A DNA stretch of 64,000 nucleotides, taken from Spinacia oleracea. Taxonomy: Eukaryota; Streptophyta; Magnoliopsida; Caryophyllales; Amaranthaceae. Location: the NCBI RefSeq assembly GCF_020520425.1, contig NC_079491.1, forward strand, positions 36,487,027-36,551,026, in the 5' to 3' direction. Positions 11,433-23,800 of the stretch are shown here, piece by piece (positions within the stretch are counted from its first letter, which is position 1; the number at the start of each line of letters is the position of its first letter). A program made the translations under genes and the position numbers. The notes under the pieces are model-generated. The model ran no database searches and had not been told where the DNA came from. It saw only the letters and a list, made by a program, of their open reading frames with translations.

Positions 11433-14207
11433 TGTAACACCCCGACAATTCTCTCTTTTCTAAAGTAACCTTTTAATATAAAATATAGAGAATTATCAAG
11501 GCATTATCGCCCGTGTGAAAACGTAACGGCTTATTCAGAATTTTGCAGCGGAAAACATAAAACTAACTTTTAGGTTTATAAATAATCGATTACAGGTTTA
11601 GTCCTAAAAATCAACCAACGAAAATAAGGAAATATAAATAGTGTGACAAGTTTAAAGTCCAATTAAACAAACCCAAGTCAACTTAGCAAATCAAAACTAA
11701 ATACAAGCTCTCTATTCCCGATCCCAATGATGCAACATCTTCAAACCTGCAGATGGACAATGCTTATTGATCCTTAGAGACTGCTCACCAAAGATTGGGT
11801 CATCACAGGATCAATAAGGCATAGCCATGATCAACATGCACAAGCAAAAGCACGTAATCAGCAAAGCTGAGTACTACATACTAAATCAATAATAATCCTA
11901 ACATGATTCTATTAAACGAACAACCCTAACATGATACTAATGAACACAAACAAGGGCAGACAAAACATGATAGTTTGACGACCATACTTGACCAGACTAG
12001 ACTAGGCTAGACTTTTAGCAATAATATTATTTTAGTTGAAATAGACAATGGACCGAGTTGTCCATCCAGAAGTCTTCACTAAGGAAGACGAGGTACGGGC
12101 GCGACTCCGTAACCTCAGTGACCTGCGATATCGAGGAACGTTTTAATAAAAATAGAACACGGTGATCAATCCGGTCCCAGAAAAGGCCATGGGCTACCAC
12201 CATGAACCCCAACTCCTATTTGTCCGTCACTTTAGACGTGCACAGTCTAAAGCTATTGCTACTCAGTTTCACTTTACATGATTTACAAATTGAGACTCTG
12301 TTATGACTCAACAATCACATAAGGCATACAATCCACATTTGTTCACAACTGTTTTTATCTTGGAATTATGTAAGTGATCATAAAGGCATCAATCAAGACT
12401 CATTCCAATTTACCCAACCTTTCCTTTAACCATGATCAACCCTGTATATGGGTATAAAGTTTCAACTTACTAAACAAGGTCCACCGCCCTCATAAAGTAG
12501 TGAAAAGCTAAAAAGGAACAACGATCGATCGATCCAAACCAACATATATAGAATAATCTAGTGTTCCCAACCAACATGTTTGTATCAATCATCCATACTA
12601 ACATGTTATAATTCTCATAATGCAATCTAGGTTCAATATGTCCATCCAACAGTATTAAACATGCAATTTCAACCTGACCAAGTTCATCAATAATATCAAC
12701 ATAACCAAGTTCATCAACAATCTCAACATAACCAAGTTCATCAACAATTTCAACATGGTTTCAACAAATAGCACGCATTCCAAGCACACAGGTATGTACG
12801 TACCTTGTGTAAACAAACTGCAAGACCACTTTAATAATTCAAAAGTCGCCTACAGAGAATTCTCCACCTAACAACAACCAATATAGACTCATATCAATTC
12901 ATATTGAATTTTCAGCAACATTAGGGAGCTTCAAACCCTTCCTAAACATAATTAGAACATTTTCCAATATCGAAACTTGAATATTTGATCTCCTAGCATC
13001 ATAATTATTATATTAATTATTGAAATTCGTTGAAAACTCTTCAAAGCATCATACTTTAAATTTCCAGCAATCTAACTAATTTCAAACTACTCCAAAACAT
13101 AATTAACATGTTTGAAATCATAAAAAAACAATAACTTTAATAACTTGTAATCGTCCTATCCATGGTTTAAAACTATAAAAACCTTAAAAATCCATGCTTT
13201 AATAATTAAAACCCCTATTTTTAATCAAAATATATAATCTGAAAATTAGTAATTCAATTATGCAATATTAAAATCTGAAATTCATAAATAAATCACAAAA
13301 ATCATAAATTTAATTCAATCAAAACATAAATTAAATTAATAATATAACTAAAACATTTAAATAACTTAGGGTTTAAGAAATAACCACAAGGAGAGAATGA
13401 GGAGGAGGCTGGCCGGCGGTAGACTTTGCGGCGCGGCAGCGACGGTCGATTGAGCTGACGAAGGTGGTGTTGTGCGGGTGGCGAAGAGACTCGCGGAGGC
13501 TGGGCGAAACAGAAAACCGAGTGAGGGGAGCAAGCACGACCAAAAGAGAGGAAGGGACAAAAGAGAGAAGGGGGAGGAAGAAGCATACCGACGGCGAAGG
13601 CGGTGGCTCAGCAGCGCGGCTAGGCGCAAAGGTGGTGCTGTGAAACCAATAACACCGTTAAGGAGGGGGAAAACGACGAGGAGGAGCAGGGCAAGACAAC
13701 CGAAAGAAGGGAGAGGAAGAAGGAGTTACCACGAGGGTCGACGGTGGTCGTCGGTGCAGGTGGTGGTCCGGCAGTGGGCGACGGCGTGGAGGGGAGGAAG
13801 GAGAGATGGCTGAGTTGTGCGTGAATTGAAGGAGGGTTTCTCTTTTCTTTTATTTTTTTTCTTCTTTTGGTTTCACGTAAGAGTAGAGAAGAGGAGGGAG
13901 TATTTAGTTGGGTTTATTGGTTTGGGCTTTGCCCAATTGGGCTAGGAGTAGGATTTAGGTTGATGAATCCACAATGTTTAGTATTGCTTTCTAATTTCAA
14001 TAGAACGTGGTTTCGTAATTCGAAATCGTTTTAACGTAAAATTCAAATATACATTTTGATTTCGTAAATCATTAAAAGTATTCAAAATGAAATAAAATAA
14101 TTATATTTTAATTACATATTCATTTTTGAAATCCGTAAATTATATTTAAATATATTAATATACGTTAAAATATATAAACAAAATATATAAAATTATGGGG
14201 GATTACA
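11433..14207 (-). repeat. Element A 5' LTR (2775 bp)
   Basis: Same length and termini as the 3' LTR. The 27-bp tandem units are at 12677-12757. It abuts the PBS at its lower-coordinate end, which defines it as the 5' LTR of a minus-strand element. Confidence 0.95.
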
Positions 14208-14684
14208 GGACATGCGTTAACTATTAAACTAATCTGAATTGATTTTAGCAACATGCAGCATATAATACTAATTCGATCGTGATTATCTGATTTAAATAGC
14301 ATTAAGGGACCTAGCATGATAATCCGATTTCCCAAAAATATTATATTTATTAGGCGTGATAGAACAATCATATTAGGTTAGTTTAACAGTTCATAAAAAG
14401 GGCGAGGAAAGCAGTTAAATCATCGAAAAGGGACACATTACGACGCACCCTTGAGAGGTGCGTCACGGTTCTCAGAAAACTAACCACTTTGACTTTGCTA
14501 TTTCTCCTTTTTATTTAACGAATCTCGATTATGGGACAGGATACGTTCTGTTCGATTTATGGATCGATTGCGACAGAACGCGTGAACAGTTTCGCAGCGA
14601 GAGGCTTAGGCTAAGGGGTTTAGAGTCAATACTCAGAATATATTATGTGTTGGTGTGTGTTGTTTCACGTCGAAACTAGGGGCC

Positions 14685-14692
14685 TATTTATA
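14685..14692 (-). promoter_or_regulatory. TATA box of the Ogre LTR
   Basis: TATAAATA on the minus strand inside the 12-bp palindrome CCTATAAATAGG. It sits in the outer LTR segment, where the retrotransposon promoter is expected, with transcription expected about 30 bp further along the minus strand. Confidence 0.5.
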
Positions 14693-14773
14693 GGGAAGAG
14701 TTCGTGGAAAGATAGAATTGCAGAGTTCTAATCCGCAAAGAATTAGGAAAAGAGACGTACCCAGGTACTTTCA

Positions 14774-14791
14774 GCGCCCAGGCCTGGGCGC
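14774..14791. repeat. Perfect 18-bp GC-rich palindrome in Ogre U3
   Basis: The bases read GCGCCCAGGCCTGGGCGC, which equals its own reverse complement. A further GGCGCCCAGGCG lies at about 14802-14813. The palindrome is upstream of the TATA box in the sense of transcription, so it may bind a dimeric factor or form a cruciform. Related words recur in the leader near 3075-3130. Confidence 0.7.
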
Positions 14792-15341
14792 CGAAGATTT
14801 CGGCGCCCAGGCGTTGAAAATATGGTCTGGGCAGTTTTGTTTTGTCAGATTCGGATTCCTAAAATCCTTAGAGTTTGAGATTAATTCGAGTCTTTTAGCG
14901 CGTATCAATTTTGTGACGGAATGCGTCTGGGCCCGTTACCAACTCTAGGCTCGTTAGGATTTTAATTAATACGTAACTCTTATTTCCGAATCCTATTAGG
15001 AATAAGATTCTCGCGGTTTTCTATCTCATTTAGGATTTATGTTGGAATGCAACACCTAATTCTGACAGGTTTCTATCTTTTATGATTTGCCACTTTTAGA
15101 AGCTACCTTTTACGGCAGTTACTATTTTTAGCAGGTTTCCATAAATAGCAGGCTTCGGGTGAAATGAAATGGGGAATCGAGATTCGTTTATTTTATAGGA
15201 GATGCGTTGTCAAGTGGAGTTTTTATGCTTTCATCATCGAACCTTTCCCTTGCGGGAATGGGGACAAAAGTAGGTGTCTACAGTATGCGGCTTTTTAATA
15301 TAAGCTATGATATAAAATTCCTGTGTTCCTTAAATATTGTA

Positions 15342-15770
15342 CAAAAGATTTTGTGCAAGACCGTCTAACAGTTGGACCACTTTGCACTAACTAAACTAGT
15401 GTAAAATATAACTAAAAGTAATAAAATCATAACTAATTGAATAACAAAATAGTTAAGGTATAAAGACAAATAGTTAAGGTTTTGAGTCGAATAGTTATTA
15501 TTTTTGAACAAACTTATTATTATCTAAAACTCATAAAATCTTAACTAATTGATCTCATTTCTTAACTAATCAGCTTCATTGTTTAACTAATTGGTTCAGT
15601 GCTTAACTAATTCGTTCGGTTGCATAACTAATTGTTTCGTTGCTTAACTAATTGAATTTCAGACTTAACTAATTGGTTTTAGTGGTTAACTAATTAGTTA
15701 AAGTGCATAACTAATTGGTTCCAGTGCATAAAAGTGGTCTAAGCGTTAGATTGTCTTTCCTAAAAGTTTG
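15342..15770. mobile_element. MULE-like MITE carrying a TTAACTAATT minisatellite (copy 1)
   Basis: Imperfect terminal inverted repeats (AAGACCGTCTAAC... against AAGACAATCTAAC...) flank a degenerate 20-22-bp tandem repeat around the word CTTAACTAATTGGTT. A perfect 11-bp direct repeat, TAAATATTGTA, is at 15331-15341 and 15771-15781. A second member lies at 61557-61802. The long target repeat suggests the Mutator superfamily. No coding capacity. Confidence 0.7.
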
Positions 15771-15930
15771 TAAATATTGTATCATGGTCGACTTAACGCT
15801 TTCCGACACATAAGTTGACTCTTAATATCTCGAATTATGTATAACTAAAAGTTATTTTAAAAAATTTGAATTTTAGAAAATATATGTAAATATGAATCTA
15901 ACAAAATCTCACGTGACTATAATTTTTTTA

Positions 15931-16302
15931 GGAAAAATTGATTCTAAAAATAAAACCTTTAAGCGATCTGCTTAAAAAGGGCTGATTTTATGTTTATCTA
16001 AGAATAACACAACTTTTTGGACCTATCTTTTTTTAAAAGGCGGCCCTTTATAATATGCTACAATAACTTGCTAAAATAGGTAATATGCTACAATATTTTT
16101 TAATCTTCTTGTTAATTATATAAAGAAAAAATGTTTAATTTGTGAGGTTGGTTTTCATATTAACTATTGTAGCAAGTCTTTTATGAGGGGAACCCTTTAA
16201 AAAAGAAACAGGTCTAAAAGGTCGTGTTATTCTTAATTAAACGGAAAGTCAGCCATTTTAAGCAGATCGCTTAAAGGTTGTATTTTTAGAATCATTTTTT
16301 CC
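15931..16302. mobile_element. Foldback MITE, probably MULE-derived
   Basis: The ends are inverted repeats of over 100 bp with some mismatches: GGAAAAATTGATTCTAAAAA at 15931 against its complement ending at 16302. The flanks ATTTTTTTA and TTTTTTTTA match at 8 of 9 bases, compatible with a 9-bp target duplication in a T-rich site. No ORF. Confidence 0.65.
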
Positions 16303-16312
16303 TTTTTTTTAA

Positions 16313-18024
16313 CTATCAATCACAAAAGATGACCAAATGTCTAATGTGAACAGTGTACTATATAAAACAAGATGGTGTGATTATGGAACGGAGAAGGTTA
16401 AACCACTCGTAATGTATAAAGGTATTCATATAACCCTAACTAATTTAAGTAAAATCAATTAAGTTTGCTCTCTCTAAGGTGAGAGCCCCTCTCTCTTCAT
16501 CAGAGAAGGAGAATTAAAAGGAAGTTATCTAAAGTATTACAACCTCTGCTCCTTAACGTTTTTCCTGTTTCTCGAAACGGCGTTCCTTTTTGTTTTATTC
16601 ATTGTGAATCTTTTCTTTTTTTGACAAAAAATTTTCCCCAAAATACCCTCATTTTACAATTTAGTTCCTACCATATCCGACATTTATTCGACTCACCTGC
16701 CTAATTATTCTCATCGATTTCCCTACCCACATTATTTAATTCATTCACCCACCTTATTTTATCATTTTTATAAATAAAATATCTCTTTTTGCTTTCATTA
16801 TTTATTATTTTTCTCTTTTCCATTTATTGTAAAAGTAGAATCTTCTAACTTTAATCATTACTCTTACACCCAATCATATCAATATTCCATTTTTTTTAAT
16901 CCCCTCCTCGTTGTGAATTTCGTGGGGTTGTATTTCTTGAGGTGGAGAGATCCGTGGATGCGGTAAAATTTGTTGCCAAGGTTGATGAAATGTTGGGTTG
17001 TTGATAAAGCCCAAATGTACTTTGTCGTGGAGTGGTATAAATTGTGTAATCATTAATATATGGATACCTATCCACGTATCTATACGTGCATACTAGATGA
17101 AACGACTGCGTTTCTGGAAAAAAATAAAGCACGCGCCTATTCTATACCCATTTTTCTCTCTTCTCTAACCTCTCACCATTTTCTCTCTCATCAAAACCTC
17201 TCACTCTCTTTCCTCCATTGATGTCACTCCTTCTCCTGCCTCCCAACCAATCCGACCTCCTCCCCTCCACCTTCCGCCGTTGCCTCCCTTCGATCTAACA
17301 ACCGCCACTCCTCCGCCTCCCTTCGGTCTAGCAACCGTCACTTCCTCCCTTCGATCTAACAACCGCCGCTTCGATCGAACAACCGCCGCATCCTCAACGG
17401 CGCGCAACTACTCATTCGAGCTAGATCAAGCGACACCGCGCCAAAGACGTCATCACTGAAGTCGACATAGCTCTCTCTCTCCCCTCCCCCGCGACGCTGC
17501 CACTTTGATCCTTCGTGCATTGACGCTCTACATTCTCGACCGCTGAAAATCAGCGCTCCGAATCCTTCCACCTCTTGCTCTGGTCTGTTCTATATCCTTC
17601 ATTTGTATAATTTAATAAATTTGACTTTATTAATTTTGGACGAATTTTTTTGAAATTATTAGTTGTAAACCCTAGTTTTTGTGTGAATTTGATTGAGAAG
17701 CATGTTCATGTATTCAATTTTGTGTGCTTATAGAATTTCAAGTCAGTAAGTGTGATTACAACAGAGAAATTGCAAATAGTTCACTGATTTAAGCGTCAAC
17801 TTATTAATTTCAATTTGATAAGAGAAATTGCAATTTATTCATTAATAATTATGATTTGTTGACATATTATTTGATTAAGAATTATAAGTGTGATTAGAAT
17901 GAACTACACTTGTTAATTTGATATTGTTGTTGTTGTTGGTATTGTGGTTTGTTCATGGTGGTTGTACTTGCGGTAGTTACGGCTGAATATTAATTCTGAA
18001 ATCGTTAGGTTCGGTTTATAATGT
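16313..18024. other. No gene recognised; AT-rich, with a CT-rich tract at 17140-17580
   Basis: I find no conserved coding sequence. The tract 17140-17580 is rich in CTCTC and CCGCC words and resembles a plant 5' UTR, but no matching coding exon follows. The short ORFs here look like chance. Confidence 0.4.
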
Positions 18025-19925
18025 ATCATGTTCAACTTATGAAAGATGATGTTCACAAATAATAATATTTTTGTGTGATGTTCAGTTTTTCAACTCTCGT
18101 GTTCAACTTATAAAGAATCATGTTCAATTTTACACAAAATCATGTCAACTAAATTGAACTTATAAAATTAATATATGTTCAATACTTTTGTGTGATGTTC
18201 AGTTTCTCAACTCTCGTGTTCAACCTATATAGAATTATGTTCAATTTACACAAAATCATGTTCAACGAAATTGAAATGTTAATTTCATTAATTTTTGGTT
18301 GTGATATGGATTAATTTCATTAAGAATAGTGATTAGTATTAACTTCATCTATTTTACGCTGATAATATCGTTGAACATATATTTTCAACTCTCTTGTTCA
18401 ACCTATAAAGAATCACGTTCAACTAAATTCAACTTATAAAACTCTGATATGTTCAATAATTTTGTGTGATGTTCAGTTTCTCAAGTCTTATGTTCAACTT
18501 ATACAAAATCACGTTCAACTAAATTTAACTTATTAAACTAATATATGTTCAATACCTTTGTGATGTTCAGTTTCTCAAGTATTATGTTCAACATATAAAG
18601 AACCATATTCAACTTATAAAACTATGATATGTTCATAAATAAGAACACTTTTGTGTCATGTTCAGTTTCTCAATTCTTATGTTCAACTTATACAGAATAA
18701 TGTTCATATATTTGCCACCTCTTTGTATAAAAGAGAGCAGTTAATATATTTGCTTTTTAATCTTTTGGAATTGTTTCATTGTTGCGAGCTTTTGGTTAGT
18801 TGATTGGAATGCGAAAAACTAATATTCTTTTTAAAAAAACTAATATATGTTCAATACTTTCGTGCGATTTTCAGTTTCTTACATATCATATTCAATTTAT
18901 AAAGAATTATGTACACATTCATGTTCACTTTACTGAAAGATCAAAAGTAGTGATGTCTAAATATTGTCATGTTCAGTTTATAGTTCATCATGTTCAACTT
19001 CTAAAATATGATGTTCATAAAAACACTTTTGTGTGATGTTCAGTTTTTAAAGTCTCATGTACAACTTATAAAGAATCATGTTCAACTAAATTCAACTTAC
19101 TAAACTATGATATCATCATAAATAAGAACACTTTTGTGTGATGTACAATTTCTCAAGTCTTATGTTCAACTTATACAGAATCATGATCAACTAAATTCAA
19201 CTTATAAAATTACTATATGTTCAATAATTTTGTGTGATGTACAGTTTCTAAAGTCTCATGTTCATAAATAAGGATATATGTATGTTCGATTTATGGGTTT
19301 GTAAATTTGAATTACTGTTAAAATATTTAATACTCAATTCTGGAGTTAATGTGTTTAAATCAGTAATAGGTTTTTTTTTTAGTTTCTAAAAAAAATCACT
19401 TATTATTCTTAGTTATGTCAAATTTTTAAATTCAATGTTCAGGTTTAGAAATTTAATGTTCGTACTATGTTTGATATCCTGTCAAGTTCATTTTTAATTA
19501 AAAAAGGTTTTATGTTCAATTTTCAGAATTTAACGAGGAAAAAAAACAGAGTCGAAGAAGAAATGGAGGAGAAGTTGGTGAACTCAATCCGTTTGCAATT
19601 GGTGGTAGAAAATTTATCGACGAGGAAGGCAAATAAGAACTATTAAGATGGAGAAAAGTTGCAGATAAGAGAGAGAAACATAGAGGAAAGAGGAACATAG
19701 AAGAAGAAAAAGATTCATCAATGTTCATATTTTTTATTTGTTTATTTTTGGAATGATAATTTTCTACCGAAATGTAGCGTAGTGATTAAACATGTGTGGA
19801 CGTACTAGAGTTTCTGATATATTAATTAATATTACTTAATTAGTCTAAATTATTAAAAGACAAGTATGAAGAAGGATATTTTTTTTCATGTTCATTTTTT
19901 TTTATCATCGTGTTCAATTTTAACT
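18025..19925. repeat. Long degenerate TGTTCA array
   Basis: The words TGTTCA(A/G), AACTTATA, AAAGAATCATG and TTTTGTGTGATGTTCAGTTTCTCAAGTCT recur dozens of times over 1.9 kb, in a higher-order unit of roughly 100 bp. Copies differ by substitutions and small deletions, so the array is old. No protein is encoded. It may be the subterminal region of a large DNA transposon. Confidence 0.75.
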
Positions 19926-20868
19926 GTTTCACGATGTCTAAAAAAACCTCATATGCACTCAGCTCTGCATGCATAGGTATGCAGCCAAAAATTTGGGTAA
20001 ATTGTGTGAAGATTTTTTGGGATGATAATTCTAGGTGTATGACAACTCTAGTGAGAGACTCCTACTTGGTTGAGCTTAGACTTTTACAGAAATAGGTTTT
20101 CTTACAATGAGATGCAAACTCAAAGGATGACACTTCTAGGGGTGAGTGGTATAAATATGTTTGTACTTGTCATAATGTACAAGCATGTTGTATGAATTCA
20201 TTAGTTTGTCAAGGAAAGTCTATTACATGTGTGTTGTTACTTAATATTACATGTAGAAAGAATAGTTGGACTCTTTATGTGATCTTGAGTTGGGATAGGA
20301 TTTGGAAAGCCATAAGACATAATATAGTAACACGAAAGTATGGTCTTCAACATGTTGCAAAGATACAACCATAGTCAATGTCGCTTCAATACAGAGGCAT
20401 AACAAGGAACTGGAGGCATTTGGGCAAAATAAGCCTCTTGCCAAAATCCAAGATCACCAGAAGCATCTAATAAAGCAGATAAATTTTCCGATTACTCTTA
20501 TCTCATTCCCACTGCCTAGAACTGTAATCCTTGTCGATTGGGAGAAGTGTTAGTATGAATACAGTTTATCAAACAAAACCTGGAGTATTCTTCTAAAAAT
20601 CATGGTGATGATCCAACTTCTCGCTGATAAACATGGCTCGCTCATATACTGGCAATTAAAATTTGATGCAGCTGCCAATTGAACAAAAACTCTGTTCTCA
20701 CATTCAAAGTGATATAAAATCTGTTTTGTATTTTTGAATCACTATCATTTACAGAATCAACAAAATTTTCGGAACAGGAAAAACAAACTAGTGAATCATC
20801 ACAACAAAGAAGTGATCTCAATGAATGCATCTCTGCCTGCCTCATCAGTCATCACAGCAGAGGACATC
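19926..20868. other. Region downstream of VPS33; nothing recognised
   Basis: It holds short ORFs without recognisable domains. The last few hundred bases before 20869 are the likely VPS33 3' UTR (minus strand), but no end point can be fixed. Confidence 0.35.
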
Positions 20869-23800
20869 TCATGACAGCTTTTCCACAAATGGATCTAGTA
20901 GTGTCTGGCCATTGACTACTTTTGTTGTAGCGATGATTATGTCATATTCCATGAGTTCCTGAAAGTAAATATTGCAATTATAGGGTTCACTTAGGAAATT
21001 CAACAACCAAGGATGACAGGAATACGAGCCTAAAGCCTATGTTACTCCGACTCTTCATTTTACCTCAAGTACCCGTGTCGGACCCTCGACACTCCGACAC
21101 TTCATTTTCGACTTAATCCTGGAAATTTTTCATAATTTAGCCGAGTCGGACACTTGGAAACGTACCCGTGTCAGACACTAGTACCAGAGTCCAAGTAACA
21201 TAGCCTAAAGCTCGATGAGCAGTCAGTACCAGTAACTGCTTCTGAAGCCAATCCACGCCGGCTTTTTTCACTTGACACTAAAGCTACTCTCATGCCACGT
21301 GGGTAACTCTGATTGTTCTAAGTTTGTGAAAAGAGGAATAGGTGGTGGGGTAAGTAAGAGAATGAGCAATGGCAAGCAACAACCTTTGTTGCTTTGCTTT
21401 GCCACATCAACTTGTCAAACCAAGGTACAACCCCTTGCAGTGGTAAACTACACCTTTTTTTGTCTTTTGTGGATCCCGCATGTCAATTTTTACTCTCTAA
21501 TGAGGTTGTTTGGGACCACTTGGAATTTACGAACCTTATAGCTCTACAAAGCTAGAAGCTTTTCCCTAGCTACAAGCTTGCATGTTCAGCATTGGTTGAG
21601 CTTGTAGCTCCAAGCCTCCAACTATTTAGAAATTGCAAGCATGCCCTTGCTGGCAAGTGGCAATCACTGCTGATGCTCTAAACGGGCATTATTGTCTTTA
21701 TAACTCTCATTCACACCTCCTTAATTCTTGTGCAAAAATGAAGTGTGTCAACTAAAACTGATGAAGTAATTGAAATATGATCATGATCTTCTGAAGTTGA
21801 AAATTTAATCAAAAGTGGATCAGGTGTGTCCTAAAAGATTGACAGTCAACCTATGCATTCAGTGGAGGAAGCATTAGATAAATGGATGACAGCTAAACTT
21901 TAAACAGTATAACATTGAACAATTCTATCCAATAAAAACATTAAACAAATCTATCAAAAAAAAAAACATTGAACAAACCTGAGAACTGAGGAAGCGGAGA
22001 GCAGATATCTCAGCAAATGTCACCCCACCTATGAAGACAACCAGTACTACAGAGCGTCTACCAGAAGCCGCTCTGAAACAGATGAAAACCAACGCAGAGG
22101 TGTCAGAATGTAAAGCATCTTCATTGGATAAAAAAGTACCAGATACGGAAGTGACTAATCTGACTATATTCACAAAAACTTCAGCACTCTTTCTGATACT
22201 TGTTTTCAGATGCTTAAGACTCCGTAGTATATGAAGGGAAAATAATCTATTAGAGTAGTAAAATAATTTTTAATATTCAGCGGCAATAAAGCATGGTTAA
22301 AATAAGGTTGCCAATTGTTAATTCAACCAAATTCAATAATGAAATCCACAGAGACAATTAGTCAAAATGAGATAATGGAAAATCATATTACCACGATAAA
22401 AAAATTAAAGCAATCGTATAAATATTTTTAACAAGTAATAGTGTTTACTTGTCAACATTAGCTGATCCTCCTGTCAGTGACTCCAATGACGAGGCCCTTG
22501 ATAGTCCCCCCTAAAGACAGCATGCCAACAATTAAGGATTATAACAGTGAGGAAAATAAAAGAGTTTGCACTAAATTTATAAACATAGCCAAGAAAAGCT
22601 CACTCTTTTGGTTTCAAAGTGTGGTCCAGGTAGTAGCTTTAATATTTCTTCAATGGGACGCCTACATAATCAATTACAGAATCTGAACCATGATGCTAAG
22701 AAAGAATTTTAAATATACCGGCAAAACAACAAATTTAACTCTCCTGGACAAATGAGTAATAGCATATGGAGAGACCAAAGAGTTTAAACATAAGAGGGAA
22801 ATGCAGAACCTAATACTCAGGAAGATGAGCATACAGTATAGGAAAAGATTCTCCTAGGCCCCCAAGGCCTCAATAATAAAAGGCTTAGCATCCAAGGAAA
22901 AAATGGGTTGTAAGACCACATGATAGAGATACAGTTGAACTACAATAGACAGAGGCCTGTCACCTCAAAAAACATTTGAGCATACTTCAGACAAGGAAAA
23001 AAAGGTAGATTAAAGATGAGAGCTCCTTGTCACAGTCCTCACTCTTCCTCTAGCATCCCCCACCCCTCTTAATTCCTGCTTCAACAGGTGAAAGTTTAGG
23101 GAGGGAAAAGGAAAGCATAGAAGAAAAAGAGAGAAGAAGATCCCAAACAATAGTGACCAAGTAAGTAACCCTCTCCATATAGCATATACGAACATTCCAA
23201 ATTTGATTAAATTGACAAGTGAAAAGCTGACTGCTCTTTTCTCTTCCAGCATGGATAGTTTCGATCAAATGACCAGATTTACCAAATTGAATTTCAGTGG
23301 CATAAGCATGGAATTAAAACTCGGTCTTTCAGTTACATAGCACCCGTTCTGTAACGGGTTTTTGATTTGCCTTTCCGTAAATCCCGTTACATAACGGTGC
23401 GACAAAAATCACACCTTTTCTCCCCGTGTCGTCCGTTACATAACAGTAAATCGCCGCGTTTTAACGTTTTTTTTCCCGTTACACCGTTCTTTTGTACAAA
23501 TTGGCCAAAAATATTTTAGTAATTACTCGCCGAGTACTATGTATTTCATTAAACATGATATTCTGAGTGATTATTTGTTCACAAAATATGTTACCCACCC
23601 TTTTTATGATAGGTTTGGTTATATTGTATTGAAATACTATTTTTATACTTAAAAGTATTAACTGTGATTTTTTAGACAAAATTCTCACCGCGTTAGCCGC
23701 GATCCGTTCTACTTATCTGTTACAAGTGGTTTCTGCGACAACGTGACCGTTACTGTGACAACGCGATAGTTACCGCGATTTGCGACCGCATCCTTGATTT

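Larger units (their letters stand above)
4296..14207 (-). mobile_element. Element A: complete Ty3/gypsy LTR retrotransposon with decayed pol
   Basis: Two 2775-bp LTRs flank a 4362-bp interior. Perfect 5-bp target duplications GGACA lie at 4291-4295 and 14208-14212, inside the Ogre LTR. On the minus strand the order is 5' LTR, tRNA-iMet PBS, ORF1 remnant, gag N-terminus, protease end/RT, RNase H trace, integrase trace, hairpin-PPT cassettes, 3' LTR. That order and the RT wording are Ty3/gypsy; long LTRs and an iMet primer suggest a Tekay/Del-like chromovirus, which is less sure. By eye the LTRs differ by about 16 substitutions and two 1-bp indels, so insertion is recent, although pol is full of stops and gag lacks its C-terminal half. 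Confidence 0.92.
1..15282 (-). mobile_element. Ogre/Tat-type Ty3/gypsy retrotransposon, 5' part, interrupted by element A
   Basis: Read on the minus strand, the element starts with TGTAGACACC at 15282 and runs through its 5' LTR, a PBS, a long leader and a gag-protease ORF, and leaves the window at base 1 inside the next coding segment. Base order, the large gag, the H-rich zinc knuckle and the DNGS protease fit the Ogre/Tat lineage. The 5' LTR is split by element A, which sits at 4296-14207 with target duplication GGACA. Without A and one copy of that duplication the LTR is about 1.46 kb. The target duplication of the Ogre itself would be GTATG at 15283-15287, but its partner lies outside the window. 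The lineage call rests on protein motifs and is fairly secure; completeness of the element cannot be judged here. Confidence 0.85.
14208..15282 (-). repeat. Ogre 5' LTR, outer (U3) segment
   Basis: It begins TGTAGACACCTAC on the minus strand at 15282, forming TGT...ACA ends with the segment at 3908. It carries a TATA box, an 18-bp GC palindrome and a repeated GGCGCCCAG block. The first five bases, GGACA at 14208-14212, are the right copy of the element A target duplication. Confidence 0.75.
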
